This document shows positions 6,874 through 15,053 of a stretch of DNA of 29,016 nt, piece by piece (position 1 is the first letter of the stretch; each line of letters opens with the position of its first letter). The stretch comes from a virus. The stretch lies in IMG/VR virus record IMGVR_UViG_3300017750_000069, positions 1 to 29,016 of that record. One strand, given 5' to 3'. The position numbers and the translations under genes are program-made. A model generated the notes under the pieces. That model saw only the letters and a list, made by a program, of their open reading frames with translations, made no database searches and was not told where the DNA came from.

Positions 6874-7151
6874 GTTGGTCAAATATTGACCAGATTTCTG
6901 ATCCTGCACTGGCTAAAAAACAAGCAGGTATTCGCAAGCAGAATGCGGCTGACTTAGCTAAATCATATCATAGAGTCTTTACAACTGACGATGGAGCGCG
7001 TATCTTAGCTGACCTGACCAGAAGGTTTGTCTATGAGAATGATACTTCTTTTGGCTCAGAAAACATTAATTACGAATCTGCTTACCATAATGGGGAGGCT
7101 GGCGTAGTTAAGTTTGTAATTAATCAAATGAAACAAGCCGAAATAATTTAA
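6870..7151 (+). CDS. Bbp19-like phage protein
   Basis: A 93-residue protein with the pattern of the Bbp19 family of Bordetella phage BPP-1: SYHRVFTTDDGARILADL near 32-49 and NYESAYHNGEAGVVKFVINQ near 66-85. Members lie between portal and scaffold genes, as here; the molecular role is not established. It is translationally coupled to portal through ATGA. Family call is by motif recognition. Confidence 0.75.
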   Translation: MSWSNIDQISDPALAKKQAGIRKQNAADLAKSYHRVFTTDDGARILADLTRRFVYENDTSFGSENINYESAYHNGEAGVVKFVINQMKQAEII

Positions 7152-7161
7152 GGATTACATT

Positions 7162-7872
7162 ATGTCAGAAGAACAGGCCGCACCAGCCAGCGACACCCTG
7201 CTAGATCAAGCCGAACCTACTCTAAGTGATGGAGAGTATTTTCTAACTGATGGCATTAAGGGTACAGGTGATACACCAGAGTGGTACAAAGCAGACAAGT
7301 ACAAGTCTGTTGCAGAACAAGCCAAAGCCTATACTGAACTAGAAAAGAAGTTTGGTGGTTTTAAAGGCGCTCCTAAAGATGGATACACACCCCCTGAAGG
7401 CATTGAAAAAGACGATGCTCTGTACCAAGAACTAGAAGCCTTTGCTAACAAGACTAACATGAGTGCTGATGCATTTGGTGAGGCATGGGAGTTATTAACT
7501 GCACAAGAACAAGCAGTACAAGAAGTCAGTCAAGAAGAAGAACTTGCTAAACTAGGCGATAACGCGCAAGAAAGAATTAAGACTGTTGAAGGGTTTATGA
7601 AAAATAACCTTGATCCAGAAACTTATGAACACGCGCGAGGCTTAGTAACTACTGCTGATACCATTGAGTTAGTTGAAATGCTAGTTAGGGCTACTGCTCC
7701 TGCTAAACTTCCAATGGAAGGTGGGCATAACCCTCAAGGACTATCTTGGGAATCTATTGAAACTGAAATGTTTAAGAAAGATGAACAAGGACAACTCCTT
7801 AGAAGTACCAACATAGACCATGAACGCAAGATTCAAAAAATGATGGAAGCGTGGGGTGGTTCAGGTAATTGA
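7162..7872 (+). CDS. Scaffolding protein
   Basis: A 236-residue acidic, Glu/Lys/Gln-rich helical protein placed directly before the major capsid gene. The middle has the common scaffold pattern EWYKADKYKSVAEQAKAYTE (60-79) followed by KKFGGFKGAPKDGY. The C-terminus is charged and helical (NIDHERKIQKMMEAWGGSGN), typical of the part that contacts capsid subunits. It would direct prohead assembly and then leave. AAGGA upstream supports the start. Confidence 0.85.
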   Translation: MSEEQAAPASDTLLDQAEPTLSDGEYFLTDGIKGTGDTPEWYKADKYKSVAEQAKAYTELEKKFGGFKGAPKDGYTPPEGIEKDDALYQELEAFANKTNMSADAFGEAWELLTAQEQAVQEVSQEEELAKLGDNAQERIKTVEGFMKNNLDPETYEHARGLVTTADTIELVEMLVRATAPAKLPMEGGHNPQGLSWESIETEMFKKDEQGQLLRSTNIDHERKIQKMMEAWGGSGN

Positions 7873-7898
7873 TTAACATGGGGTAAAAGGTGTATAAT
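7869..7898 (+). promoter_or_regulatory. Promoter upstream of the major capsid gene
   Basis: TTGATT (7869-7874), an 18-base spacer and a perfect TATAAT (7893-7898) lie in the 154-base gap before the capsid gene. An inverted repeat ATCCA-TGCAC-TGGAT (7897-7911) and an outer GGGGTA/TACCCC pair (7880-7885/7911-7916) overlap the -10. A capsid-specific promoter would fit the need for very many copies. Confidence 0.5.
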
Positions 7899-7928
7899 CC
7901 ATGCACTGGATACCCCTTTCTTAAAAGG

Positions 7929-7968
7929 CCCAGTAAATTTAGGTTGAATGCTGACCAATTTTACTGGG
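7929..7968 (+). other. Long hairpin in the major capsid leader
   Basis: CCCAGTAAA (7929-7937) pairs perfectly with TTTACTGGG (7960-7968). The loop holds a further GGT/ACC pair. There is no T-run behind it, so it is more likely a 5' leader structure (stability, processing or translation control) than a terminator. The capsid ATG follows 58 bases later with GAGGA as ribosome binding site. Confidence 0.6.
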
Positions 7969-8026
7969 TACTCAGCTTAAACCTTGAAAAAACTTTTTAT
8001 TATTACTCTTTTTCGAGGAAACTATT

Positions 8027-8854
8027 ATGAGTAAGAATCTATCTGCCGTAGCGTCGATTGAATTTGACAGCATGGTAAAGCACGCTTATGCAACAAAAGG
8101 GCTATTGAAGCCTGCCGTTACTGTACGTAACAATGTAGTTGGTGACACTTACAAATTCCGTAACATGGGTAAAGGTCTAGCTAACCAGAAGTCTACTTCT
8201 GATCTAGTAACTCCTATGGACGTAAGTTTTGATTTCGCTATTGCTACTCTACAAAACTGGAATGCTCCAGAATACACTGATATATTTGACCAAGCTGAAG
8301 TTAACTTCGACGAGAAGCAAGAACTAGCAGACACTATCGCTGGGGCTCTTGGCCGTCGTTGTGACCAACTCGTTATTGATGCTATGGATGCCGCTTCTCC
8401 TACAACTATTCTTCACGGTTCTGCCGCTTTGAGCATGGCTAAAGTTGTTGAAGCACAGGTTTCACTACGGGCTCAAGGCGTTCCTAACTCTAATTTGTTT
8501 GCGGCAATTAACGCAAAAGGATTGGGTGGTCTTCTTGATGATTCAAAAGCAACATCTTCTGATTTCCAAACTGTTAAAGCACTTGTAACTGGTGACATTA
8601 ACAGCCTAGCTGGATTTACTTTTGTTGTTCTTGATGATCGTTCTGAAGGTGGTTTGACTGTTGCTTCTAACACTGTTGATTCATATTTCTTCCATCGTGA
8701 TGCTGTTGGCCTTGCTATTGGTATTGATATGAAGACTTCTGTTGATTACGTGCCAGAGCGAACTTCATTCTTGTGTAACGGAATGTTGAAAGCTGGATCT
8801 GTTGTACGCGATGTTAGCGGTTTAATCAAAGTAGAATATAAAGATAACGTATAA
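8027..8854 (+). CDS. Major capsid protein
   Basis: A 275-residue protein directly after scaffold. The N-terminus (SAVASIEFDSMVKHAYATKG) and the core, with FDFAIATLQNWNAPEYTDIF near 66-85 and LGRRCDQLVIDAMD near 108-121, match small HK97-fold capsid proteins of BPP-1-like podoviruses. It should form the icosahedral shell. Expression is likely high: own promoter and leader upstream, strong GAGGA site, and a strong terminator two genes downstream. Confidence 0.88.
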   Translation: MSKNLSAVASIEFDSMVKHAYATKGLLKPAVTVRNNVVGDTYKFRNMGKGLANQKSTSDLVTPMDVSFDFAIATLQNWNAPEYTDIFDQAEVNFDEKQELADTIAGALGRRCDQLVIDAMDAASPTTILHGSAALSMAKVVEAQVSLRAQGVPNSNLFAAINAKGLGGLLDDSKATSSDFQTVKALVTGDINSLAGFTFVVLDDRSEGGLTVASNTVDSYFFHRDAVGLAIGIDMKTSVDYVPERTSFLCNGMLKAGSVVRDVSGLIKVEYKDNV

Positions 8855-8865
8855 GGAGAGCTATT

Positions 8866-9129
8866 ATGGCTTTTGCAAGATCAGGTTTATGCCGCATTGG
8901 CGGTTCAGGAACAGGTGGAAGTATGTGGCAATACTCAACTGCGGATGCAACTTCTGCTGTTGTTGCCGATACAAACTACTTTGCTAGCGCAAAAGATGAG
9001 TTAAATGCTGGCGATGCAATGATTGTTATTGGTACTACTGGTGGCACTCCAAGTGGACGTATTTCATACGTTGAGTCTAACAACGGAACTACTGTTGTTA
9101 TGGCGGCTGGTGATGTTATCACTGCATAA
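8866..9129 (+). CDS. Small capsid-associated (decoration-like) protein
   Basis: An 87-residue, Gly/Ala/Thr-rich, beta-type protein. The pattern YFASAKDELNAGDAMIVIGT near 44-63 is one I know from small phage structural proteins encoded next to capsid genes. It lies between the capsid gene and a terminator, with AAGGAGAG as a very strong ribosome binding site, so it is probably abundant in the particle. By position it corresponds to the cement protein region of BPP-1, but it is shorter and homology is not shown. Confidence 0.6.
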   Translation: MAFARSGLCRIGGSGTGGSMWQYSTADATSAVVADTNYFASAKDELNAGDAMIVIGTTGGTPSGRISYVESNNGTTVVMAAGDVITA

Positions 9130-9143
9130 CTGTTAAACTGATT

Positions 9144-9167
9144 GGGGGGTTCGTCCCCCCTTTCTTT
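9144..9167 (+). terminator. Rho-independent terminator after the capsid genes
   Basis: GGGGGG (9144-9149), loop TTCGT, CCCCCC (9155-9160), then TTTCTTT. The strong GC stem and T-tract would separate high-level capsid transcripts from the tail genes downstream; some read-through must feed the tail genes, unless another promoter is present. Confidence 0.88.
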
Positions 9168-9184
9168 CCACATAAAGGTCTATC

Positions 9185-9742
9185 ATGGCAACTAAAATCC
9201 AGCTAATCTCTAATGCTTTAATTTTAATTGGTGATTTGCCTATCACATCTTTAACAGGCAATTCTCGCGCACAAACTGTTGCTAATAATTTGTATGACAA
9301 TATTGTACAAAGCGAGCTAACCAAATATCGCTGGGGTTTCGCAAAGAAAAAAGCACAACTAGATTTAACAGCAGGAGATCCAGTAGGCACTGAGTGGAGT
9401 TCTATCTACCAACTACCTTCTGATTTACTCTTTCTTATTAAGATTAATCCGCAAGTACCTTATTCTTTATATGGCGATAAGCTGTATTCAAATACTAAAA
9501 GCGCGTTGTATGCTGATTACATTTACAATGCACCCGAATCCGAATGGCCTGTTTACTTTAGCAAGATGATTGAATATAAACTTGCTATGGATTTTGCACC
9601 ATCTATTCGAGACAGTGCCGCATCTATGGAAGCAAACGCAGGACAGTATCTAAATGCTTCTCGTATGGCTAGATTTACAGATGCACAACAACATCCAACA
9701 ACTCCTATAGTAGATCGTCCCTTTGTTGATGTAAGGTTTTAG
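9185..9742 (+). CDS. Tail adaptor protein (T7 gp11 / tail tubular protein A-like)
   Basis: A 185-residue protein. The N-terminal ISNALILIGDLPITSL (8-23), the ring-like segment SELTKYRWGFAKKKAQL (about 43-59) and YQLPSDLLFLIKI (about 75-87) fit the tail tubular protein A / gatekeeper family. It forms the ring that joins portal to nozzle and is made of twelve copies in T7. The nozzle gene follows directly, the usual pair order. AAAGG is the ribosome binding site. Confidence 0.85.
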   Translation: MATKIQLISNALILIGDLPITSLTGNSRAQTVANNLYDNIVQSELTKYRWGFAKKKAQLDLTAGDPVGTEWSSIYQLPSDLLFLIKINPQVPYSLYGDKLYSNTKSALYADYIYNAPESEWPVYFSKMIEYKLAMDFAPSIRDSAASMEANAGQYLNASRMARFTDAQQHPTTPIVDRPFVDVRF

Positions 9743-9744
9743 TT

Positions 9745-12354
9745 ATGGCGAAGTCAAAGTTTTTACAAAGCTCTTTTGTAAGCGGAGAATTATCGCCATT
9801 GTTAAAAGGGCGTGTAGACCTTGATCAATACTATCAGGGTATGGAGACTGCTGAGAATGTTCTTATCGTACCGCAGGGTGGGTTAAAGCGCAGAGCAGGA
9901 ACACAGCACGTTGATACAGCAGAAAAAATAATCAAACCTTTTATTAGCTCAGAGATTACTGCGTCTATGCCAAGAGGCGGTACAGTAGCTAATATCAATG
10001 ACTTTAATCCTGCGACCGTAGGGCTTACAACAACTAGCATTGAGGATTTAGGCACTGGGTCTGAAGCTGATTACATTGTAGCTTTTTACAATATTGCTGG
10101 GCAAAGTTCTTTAGGTAAGTTTATTGATGTTAAAGACATTAAGTTAAGCGGCACTGGCTCTGGTGTATTTAAAATACAAGCTTCTTCTGACAATGCAAGT
10201 TGGTCTACTTCGAAGACTTTGACTGTAACAGCAGAAGCACAATCTATACGAATTAAATTATCTAATCTTTCTACTGCTAAATATTTTAGAATAATAAGAA
10301 CTGGTGACACTGGAGACTTAGGAACTTTAAAAATTCAACTTAGTGAGTTTAATGTTCTTTATGCAACATCAGATGCTTCTGACGTTAAGACATTTGACTT
10401 TAGCGTTGAGACAGACAGACATTATTTATGCGTTGTTACTGGAGGTGCTGATACATCTCCTTCTTATGGCAATATGGCTATCTATAGAGTAACAGATCAA
10501 ACGGCTAATTTTCTTCCTGTAGCTCATTTACCATTACCTTTTAAATCTACAGAAGTCGCAGATGTACGTGATGTCCAAACAGAAAACGTCATGTTAATGT
10601 TCCATGAGGATCACGCTCCTAAAAGAATTATAAACACAAATACAACTACGTTTACTATTGATGACATTCCTTTTTTAAATGTTCCGCAATTTGATTATAA
10701 CGATGCGTCTAGCCCTACTCCTACAAACTATGTCACAACTATGACCCTTAGTAATTTTAGTGTTGGAGATAGATTTCAAATAGATGTTGAAGGTGTGCTA
10801 AGTAAAAATATTACTTTAACGGGAAGTGCCGCATCTAGTGCATTTAATATTGAAAAGAATTTGCAAGAAATGCCTATATTTGGTGACACAGGTATTGCTG
10901 TTACAGGAGGAAACTCTGCATTTGTTATTACTGTATCTGGAGAGTCTACAAAAAACTTTCAAGAGTGGTCTGCATTTGCAACTTCAGATTCGGCAACTCC
11001 TACTAATACCATAGCATTTAGCAATATTACTCAAGGCGTTCCACGTAAAGAAGATGTTTGGTCTGACACAAGAGGCTATCCTAAAACTGCCGCGTTTCAT
11101 GCTGGACGATTATGGTTTGGTGGTACAAAGTCTAAACTACAAAGTTTGTTTGCATCTAGGTCTGGATCATTCTTTGATTTCTTTACAGAAGAAGGTGATG
11201 ATGATGAAGGTATATTTATTACAATATCTTCTCGCCAGCTAACAGAGATAATAGATATTAACCCTGATCGTGGTTTACAGGTGTTTACTGCTGGTGCTGA
11301 GTTCGTAGTCAATGGTAGTACACCTTCTGATATTTCCGTACAGTCACAAACACAGCATGGAGCTTCTTACTTAGAGGTTAAATCTGTAGATGGTTCTACG
11401 TTGTTTGTAGATCAGAATGGCAAAACACTACGATCTTTTCTGTATAACTACAATGAAGATGCTTATAACAGTACAGACATATCTGTGTTGTCTTCACATC
11501 TTATTGATACTCCTGCTGATGTAGGGGTGTTATCTGGCTCATTGTCTGAAGATGCTAACTGGGTATTTATTGTTAACCAAGATGGAACTTCTAGCGTGTT
11601 AAACACACTTAGATCACAAGACATCAATGGCTTTACCAAGTGGATTAATGGTGATACTGGGACTGCTTACCCTATTAAAACCGTATCGGTATCTGTTGTT
11701 AACAATGATTTATTCTTAGTAAATAAAAGAACTACTGATACTACTACAACTTACACAGTAGAAAAGTGGGACTTTGATTACTTATTAGATTCAAGCGTAA
11801 AAATTATAGACAGAGTTTTAGTTCCTGACGGACAACAGCAAGTTCTTTTACAAACAGATCATTTAACAGGATTTACTGTCAGCGTTGTAGTACGAGGTGT
11901 TACTTTGCCAAGTCGTGTAGTACAACCTATTTCTGGAACTGATAATAATGGAAAGCTAATTATTACTTCAGAAGAAGAAACTTTTATAAGAGCTTCAGGA
12001 AACATTGTAGATGTTGAAGCTGGATTTAACTTTACACCTAAAATAAAAGGTATGCCTTTGAATACGTCTGGCCCTGCTGGTCAAAATCAAATGCGCGAAA
12101 AGAAAATAACTCGTATGAACCTAAGAGTGTATAAAAGTTCTGGTGTTCAGATTGATGGCAACCCTGTCGCTATTAGGCAGTTTGGTGATGCGGCTAACAC
12201 ACCATTAGACTCTAACTTACCTGAACAAACTGGTATCATACAGGATAACAATGGTGGCAATGGATGGAACATTGAGGTACAACCAGAGATTACAGTACCT
12301 AATCCTACACCGTTCCATATACAAGCAATAGAGTACGAGGTTGAATCATCTTAA
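9745..12354 (+). CDS. Tail nozzle/hub protein with an inserted discoidin-like domain
   Basis: An 869-residue protein. It begins with the family signature SSFVSGELSPLLKGRVDLDQ (9-28) and ENVLIVPQGGLKRRAGTQ (37-54). In relatives the next segment is the strand FxFS...YvL; here it appears only at FDFSVETDRHYL (217-228). Residues about 65-210 between them resemble an F5/8 type C (discoidin) sugar-binding fold: FKIQASSDNASWSTS, then KYFRIIRTGD and LSEFNVLY. Later YPKTAAFHAGRLWFGGT is again the usual core. It forms the tail tube below the adaptor; the insert could bind a surface glycan. Confidence 0.82.
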   Translation: MAKSKFLQSSFVSGELSPLLKGRVDLDQYYQGMETAENVLIVPQGGLKRRAGTQHVDTAEKIIKPFISSEITASMPRGGTVANINDFNPATVGLTTTSIEDLGTGSEADYIVAFYNIAGQSSLGKFIDVKDIKLSGTGSGVFKIQASSDNASWSTSKTLTVTAEAQSIRIKLSNLSTAKYFRIIRTGDTGDLGTLKIQLSEFNVLYATSDASDVKTFDFSVETDRHYLCVVTGGADTSPSYGNMAIYRVTDQTANFLPVAHLPLPFKSTEVADVRDVQTENVMLMFHEDHAPKRIINTNTTTFTIDDIPFLNVPQFDYNDASSPTPTNYVTTMTLSNFSVGDRFQIDVEGVLSKNITLTGSAASSAFNIEKNLQEMPIFGDTGIAVTGGNSAFVITVSGESTKNFQEWSAFATSDSATPTNTIAFSNITQGVPRKEDVWSDTRGYPKTAAFHAGRLWFGGTKSKLQSLFASRSGSFFDFFTEEGDDDEGIFITISSRQLTEIIDINPDRGLQVFTAGAEFVVNGSTPSDISVQSQTQHGASYLEVKSVDGSTLFVDQNGKTLRSFLYNYNEDAYNSTDISVLSSHLIDTPADVGVLSGSLSEDANWVFIVNQDGTSSVLNTLRSQDINGFTKWINGDTGTAYPIKTVSVSVVNNDLFLVNKRTTDTTTTYTVEKWDFDYLLDSSVKIIDRVLVPDGQQQVLLQTDHLTGFTVSVVVRGVTLPSRVVQPISGTDNNGKLIITSEEETFIRASGNIVDVEAGFNFTPKIKGMPLNTSGPAGQNQMREKKITRMNLRVYKSSGVQIDGNPVAIRQFGDAANTPLDSNLPEQTGIIQDNNGGNGWNIEVQPEITVPNPTPFHIQAIEYEVESS

Positions 12355-12382
12355 TATGATTAATAAGGTAGAGGATAATTAA

Positions 12383-12841
12383 ATGGCAATTGGATTAATA
12401 GCGGCTTTAGCATCATTAGGTGGTGGAAGTGCCGCTGTAGGTACAGCAATAGCCGCAACTGCGGCAGGAACAGCATTAAGTGTTTATGGTCAAGTCGAAT
12501 CTGGGAAGGCTCAAGAAGAAGCATTAGAAGAGCAAGCTAGACAAGAAAAGATTGCGGCTGAAGGGCGTGAACTAGAAAGAAGACGCCAATTAAATAAAGT
12601 TCTTGCATCTAACATTGTTGGAATGTCTACATCTCAATTAAAAGGCGAAGGCACTCCTGCTAGTCTTGGATTAACAGGCTCTAAAACAATAGGGACAAGT
12701 GAAGGAATGATAGGATTGTCCGAAAGATTATCAAGAGCACAAACATTAAGACAAGCTAAAATGGCTAGAGGAACTGCCAATATTGGGGCGGCATCTACTT
12801 TGTTAAAAGGCACGTCAACAATTGCAGACTCGCTTGTATAA
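12383..12841 (+). CDS. Internal virion protein, small (T7 gp14-like position)
   Basis: A 152-residue protein. Residues 1-40 are Gly/Ala-rich and hydrophobic (IGLIAALASLGGGSAAVGTA), a likely membrane-inserting helix. Residues 43-72 are a charged coiled coil (AQEEALEEQARQEKIAAEGR); the rest is Gly/Ser/Thr-rich. This shape and its place right after the nozzle match small ejection proteins of podoviruses, which leave the head first and enter the outer membrane. AGAGGA lies upstream. Confidence 0.7.
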   Translation: MAIGLIAALASLGGGSAAVGTAIAATAAGTALSVYGQVESGKAQEEALEEQARQEKIAAEGRELERRRQLNKVLASNIVGMSTSQLKGEGTPASLGLTGSKTIGTSEGMIGLSERLSRAQTLRQAKMARGTANIGAASTLLKGTSTIADSLV

Positions 12842-12861
12842 CTGATACATAGGAAAGAATA

Positions 12862-15051
12862 ATGGCTCGAAGACCTAGACAACAACGTATTGAAGCTTAC
12901 GGACAGTTTCGCCCTACAGGGGTAGATGACTCTGCGGCTAGACGTATGCAGGCTCTAGCAGGATTAGGGGCTACTGTAGCTGGTGTTGCTGAACAGTTTG
13001 GAAGAGCTAAGGCTGAAGAACTAGCTCCACTAAAAACAAAAGAGGCTATTGATGAAGCAACTTCCGTTGACCCAGAAACTGGAGAAGTAACTCTTCAAAA
13101 AGTAGAAATGAAAACTGGTTTAGGCTGGGGCAAAGATGCATATAATGCAGAAATAACTGTTCATAACAAAGCAGTTTCTGACGCATATTTATCAAATATT
13201 GATCGCGATAATATTGCAAAAATAACTGAATTGCGTGATAACAATTTAAATGATTCATTAGCATTTGAAACAAAAGCAAATGCATATGCTAAAGGTGTAA
13301 TAGAAACAGTTAGCCCAGAATATCAAGGAATTGTTAGTAATTCATTATTACAAACAATTTTTAATGTTACTGAAAAATTAAAATCTACTGAGCGTAAAAA
13401 TGATATTGCTTCTAGCATTAATACACAGTTAGAAAATTTAACATTAAAAGCAAATAATTTAACAATTCAAAGTTTTAATGGAGAAGATGTTAGCTCGCAA
13501 GTTATCGAATTAGAAGAAGGAATTAAAGCAGTAAGTGCTTTGTCACCTGAACAAAAAAAACAACAATCAAAAAGATTATTAGATTTAAAAAAATCAATTT
13601 ACGAAAGCAAAATTTCTGGTGAATTAAATAGAATTGCTGAAGGACAAAGCTCTGAAGATGCTTATGCAAAATTAACAGAATTAAAAAAAGAAATACACGC
13701 TAATTATAATTCTGATGAATGGTCTTCTTTTATAAACAGGCAACAAGAAAAATTACGCAAAACTTCTTCTTTAATTAAATCTGCAAATGCTGTAGCTACA
13801 GATGAAGCAATTAATTTTATTAATGGCGTTACAAAACAAGTTTCACTAGGAATAAATGTTTCTGACGAAGACTTTATTAAAGCAAAATCATTAGCTGTAA
13901 CCAAAGAACAAAAAAATAAATTAGCAAATGCAGAACAAGTAGCAATTTATACTGTTAGTACTGCACAAGAAAGACAACAACTATTAACTACTGCTAGCGA
14001 AATCCCTGAAACAGCAGAATTAGCTGGTCAAATGATTAGTGCGGAAAAACAATTGCAAACTCAATTAACTAAAGATGCATTTGGATTTTCTGTGCAACAA
14101 GGAATTGCAAAAAATACTTTTATTGATGTATTAAATCCTACAAAAGAACAAGTTTTACAAAGAAGACAACAGGCTGAAATAGCAACACAACACCAAGGAA
14201 TGTTAGTTCCTACTTTAAGTAATCAAGAAATTAATTTATTACTTAGTGAATGGCCTAAAATGACTCCAAAAGATCAAAGTAAATTAGCTGATATTTATGG
14301 TCCTGAATCATTTATATGGGGTAAATTTTCTGACAAAAATCAAGGCGTGTATGCCCAAGGTGCGGCACATCCTAACCCTGATGTAAGACAACAAATTTTT
14401 GACGGCAAATCTGCTTTAAATGAAAAAGCTACAAAATTTTCAGATACTGCAAATTCGCAGTTTGAAAGAATTTTTAATAATGAAGTAGGATCTGACACTA
14501 TTCCAGATCAAGACTATAGAGATATGTTAGATGCTTCTATAGCAGTGTATGCTTCTATAACTGGACAAGGCACTTACTCACAAACTAATGGTTTTAAAAA
14601 AGCAATTAAATCTGTAATTGGCGATGTTCCTAAGATTAGAAATTATAAAACAATTTTGCCTTATAATGTTACTTCTGATGAGCTAGAAAATTATTTTGAC
14701 AATATGGATGCAGAAACATTGCAAAAATTATCTACACAAGAAAAAACAACAGAACAATTAAATCAAGATTTAATGTTAATAAATCAAGTAAGCAAAATAA
14801 AAGCTATTTCTAACGATCGATATTTAATTCAACCTAATGGAGGTATTGGTATTTTTGATGGTTTAAAACCTCTAGAATTTACTGTAAACAGATCAATTAT
14901 TGACAGTATGGTAGATCCGCAAGAAACAGAAAAACAAAAAGACAAATTAAGCAAAGAATATGCTGAATCTTTTGCAACAGGAGCGCCAAGTATGGCTAGA
15001 ACGCCAAGAGACATTCCGTTGTTTCCCGGCTCTAGTATACGAAAGAATTAA
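12862..15051 (+). CDS. Internal virion / DNA ejection protein (729 aa)
   Basis: A long, almost wholly helical protein rich in Lys, Glu, Gln and Asn. It opens with a basic RRPRQQRIEAYGQFRP stretch and an Ala/Gly helix (ALAGLGATVAGVAEQFG). No enzymatic motif is seen. By order (nozzle, gp14-like, then this) it corresponds to the middle ejection protein of podoviruses. The gene is strikingly AT-rich; bases 13381-13440 hold only 16 G or C. AGGAAAG precedes the ATG. The next gene begins two bases after its stop. Confidence 0.65.
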   Translation: MARRPRQQRIEAYGQFRPTGVDDSAARRMQALAGLGATVAGVAEQFGRAKAEELAPLKTKEAIDEATSVDPETGEVTLQKVEMKTGLGWGKDAYNAEITVHNKAVSDAYLSNIDRDNIAKITELRDNNLNDSLAFETKANAYAKGVIETVSPEYQGIVSNSLLQTIFNVTEKLKSTERKNDIASSINTQLENLTLKANNLTIQSFNGEDVSSQVIELEEGIKAVSALSPEQKKQQSKRLLDLKKSIYESKISGELNRIAEGQSSEDAYAKLTELKKEIHANYNSDEWSSFINRQQEKLRKTSSLIKSANAVATDEAINFINGVTKQVSLGINVSDEDFIKAKSLAVTKEQKNKLANAEQVAIYTVSTAQERQQLLTTASEIPETAELAGQMISAEKQLQTQLTKDAFGFSVQQGIAKNTFIDVLNPTKEQVLQRRQQAEIATQHQGMLVPTLSNQEINLLLSEWPKMTPKDQSKLADIYGPESFIWGKFSDKNQGVYAQGAAHPNPDVRQQIFDGKSALNEKATKFSDTANSQFERIFNNEVGSDTIPDQDYRDMLDASIAVYASITGQGTYSQTNGFKKAIKSVIGDVPKIRNYKTILPYNVTSDELENYFDNMDAETLQKLSTQEKTTEQLNQDLMLINQVSKIKAISNDRYLIQPNGGIGIFDGLKPLEFTVNRSIIDSMVDPQETEKQKDKLSKEYAESFATGAPSMARTPRDIPLFPGSSIRKN

Positions 15052-15053
15052 TT

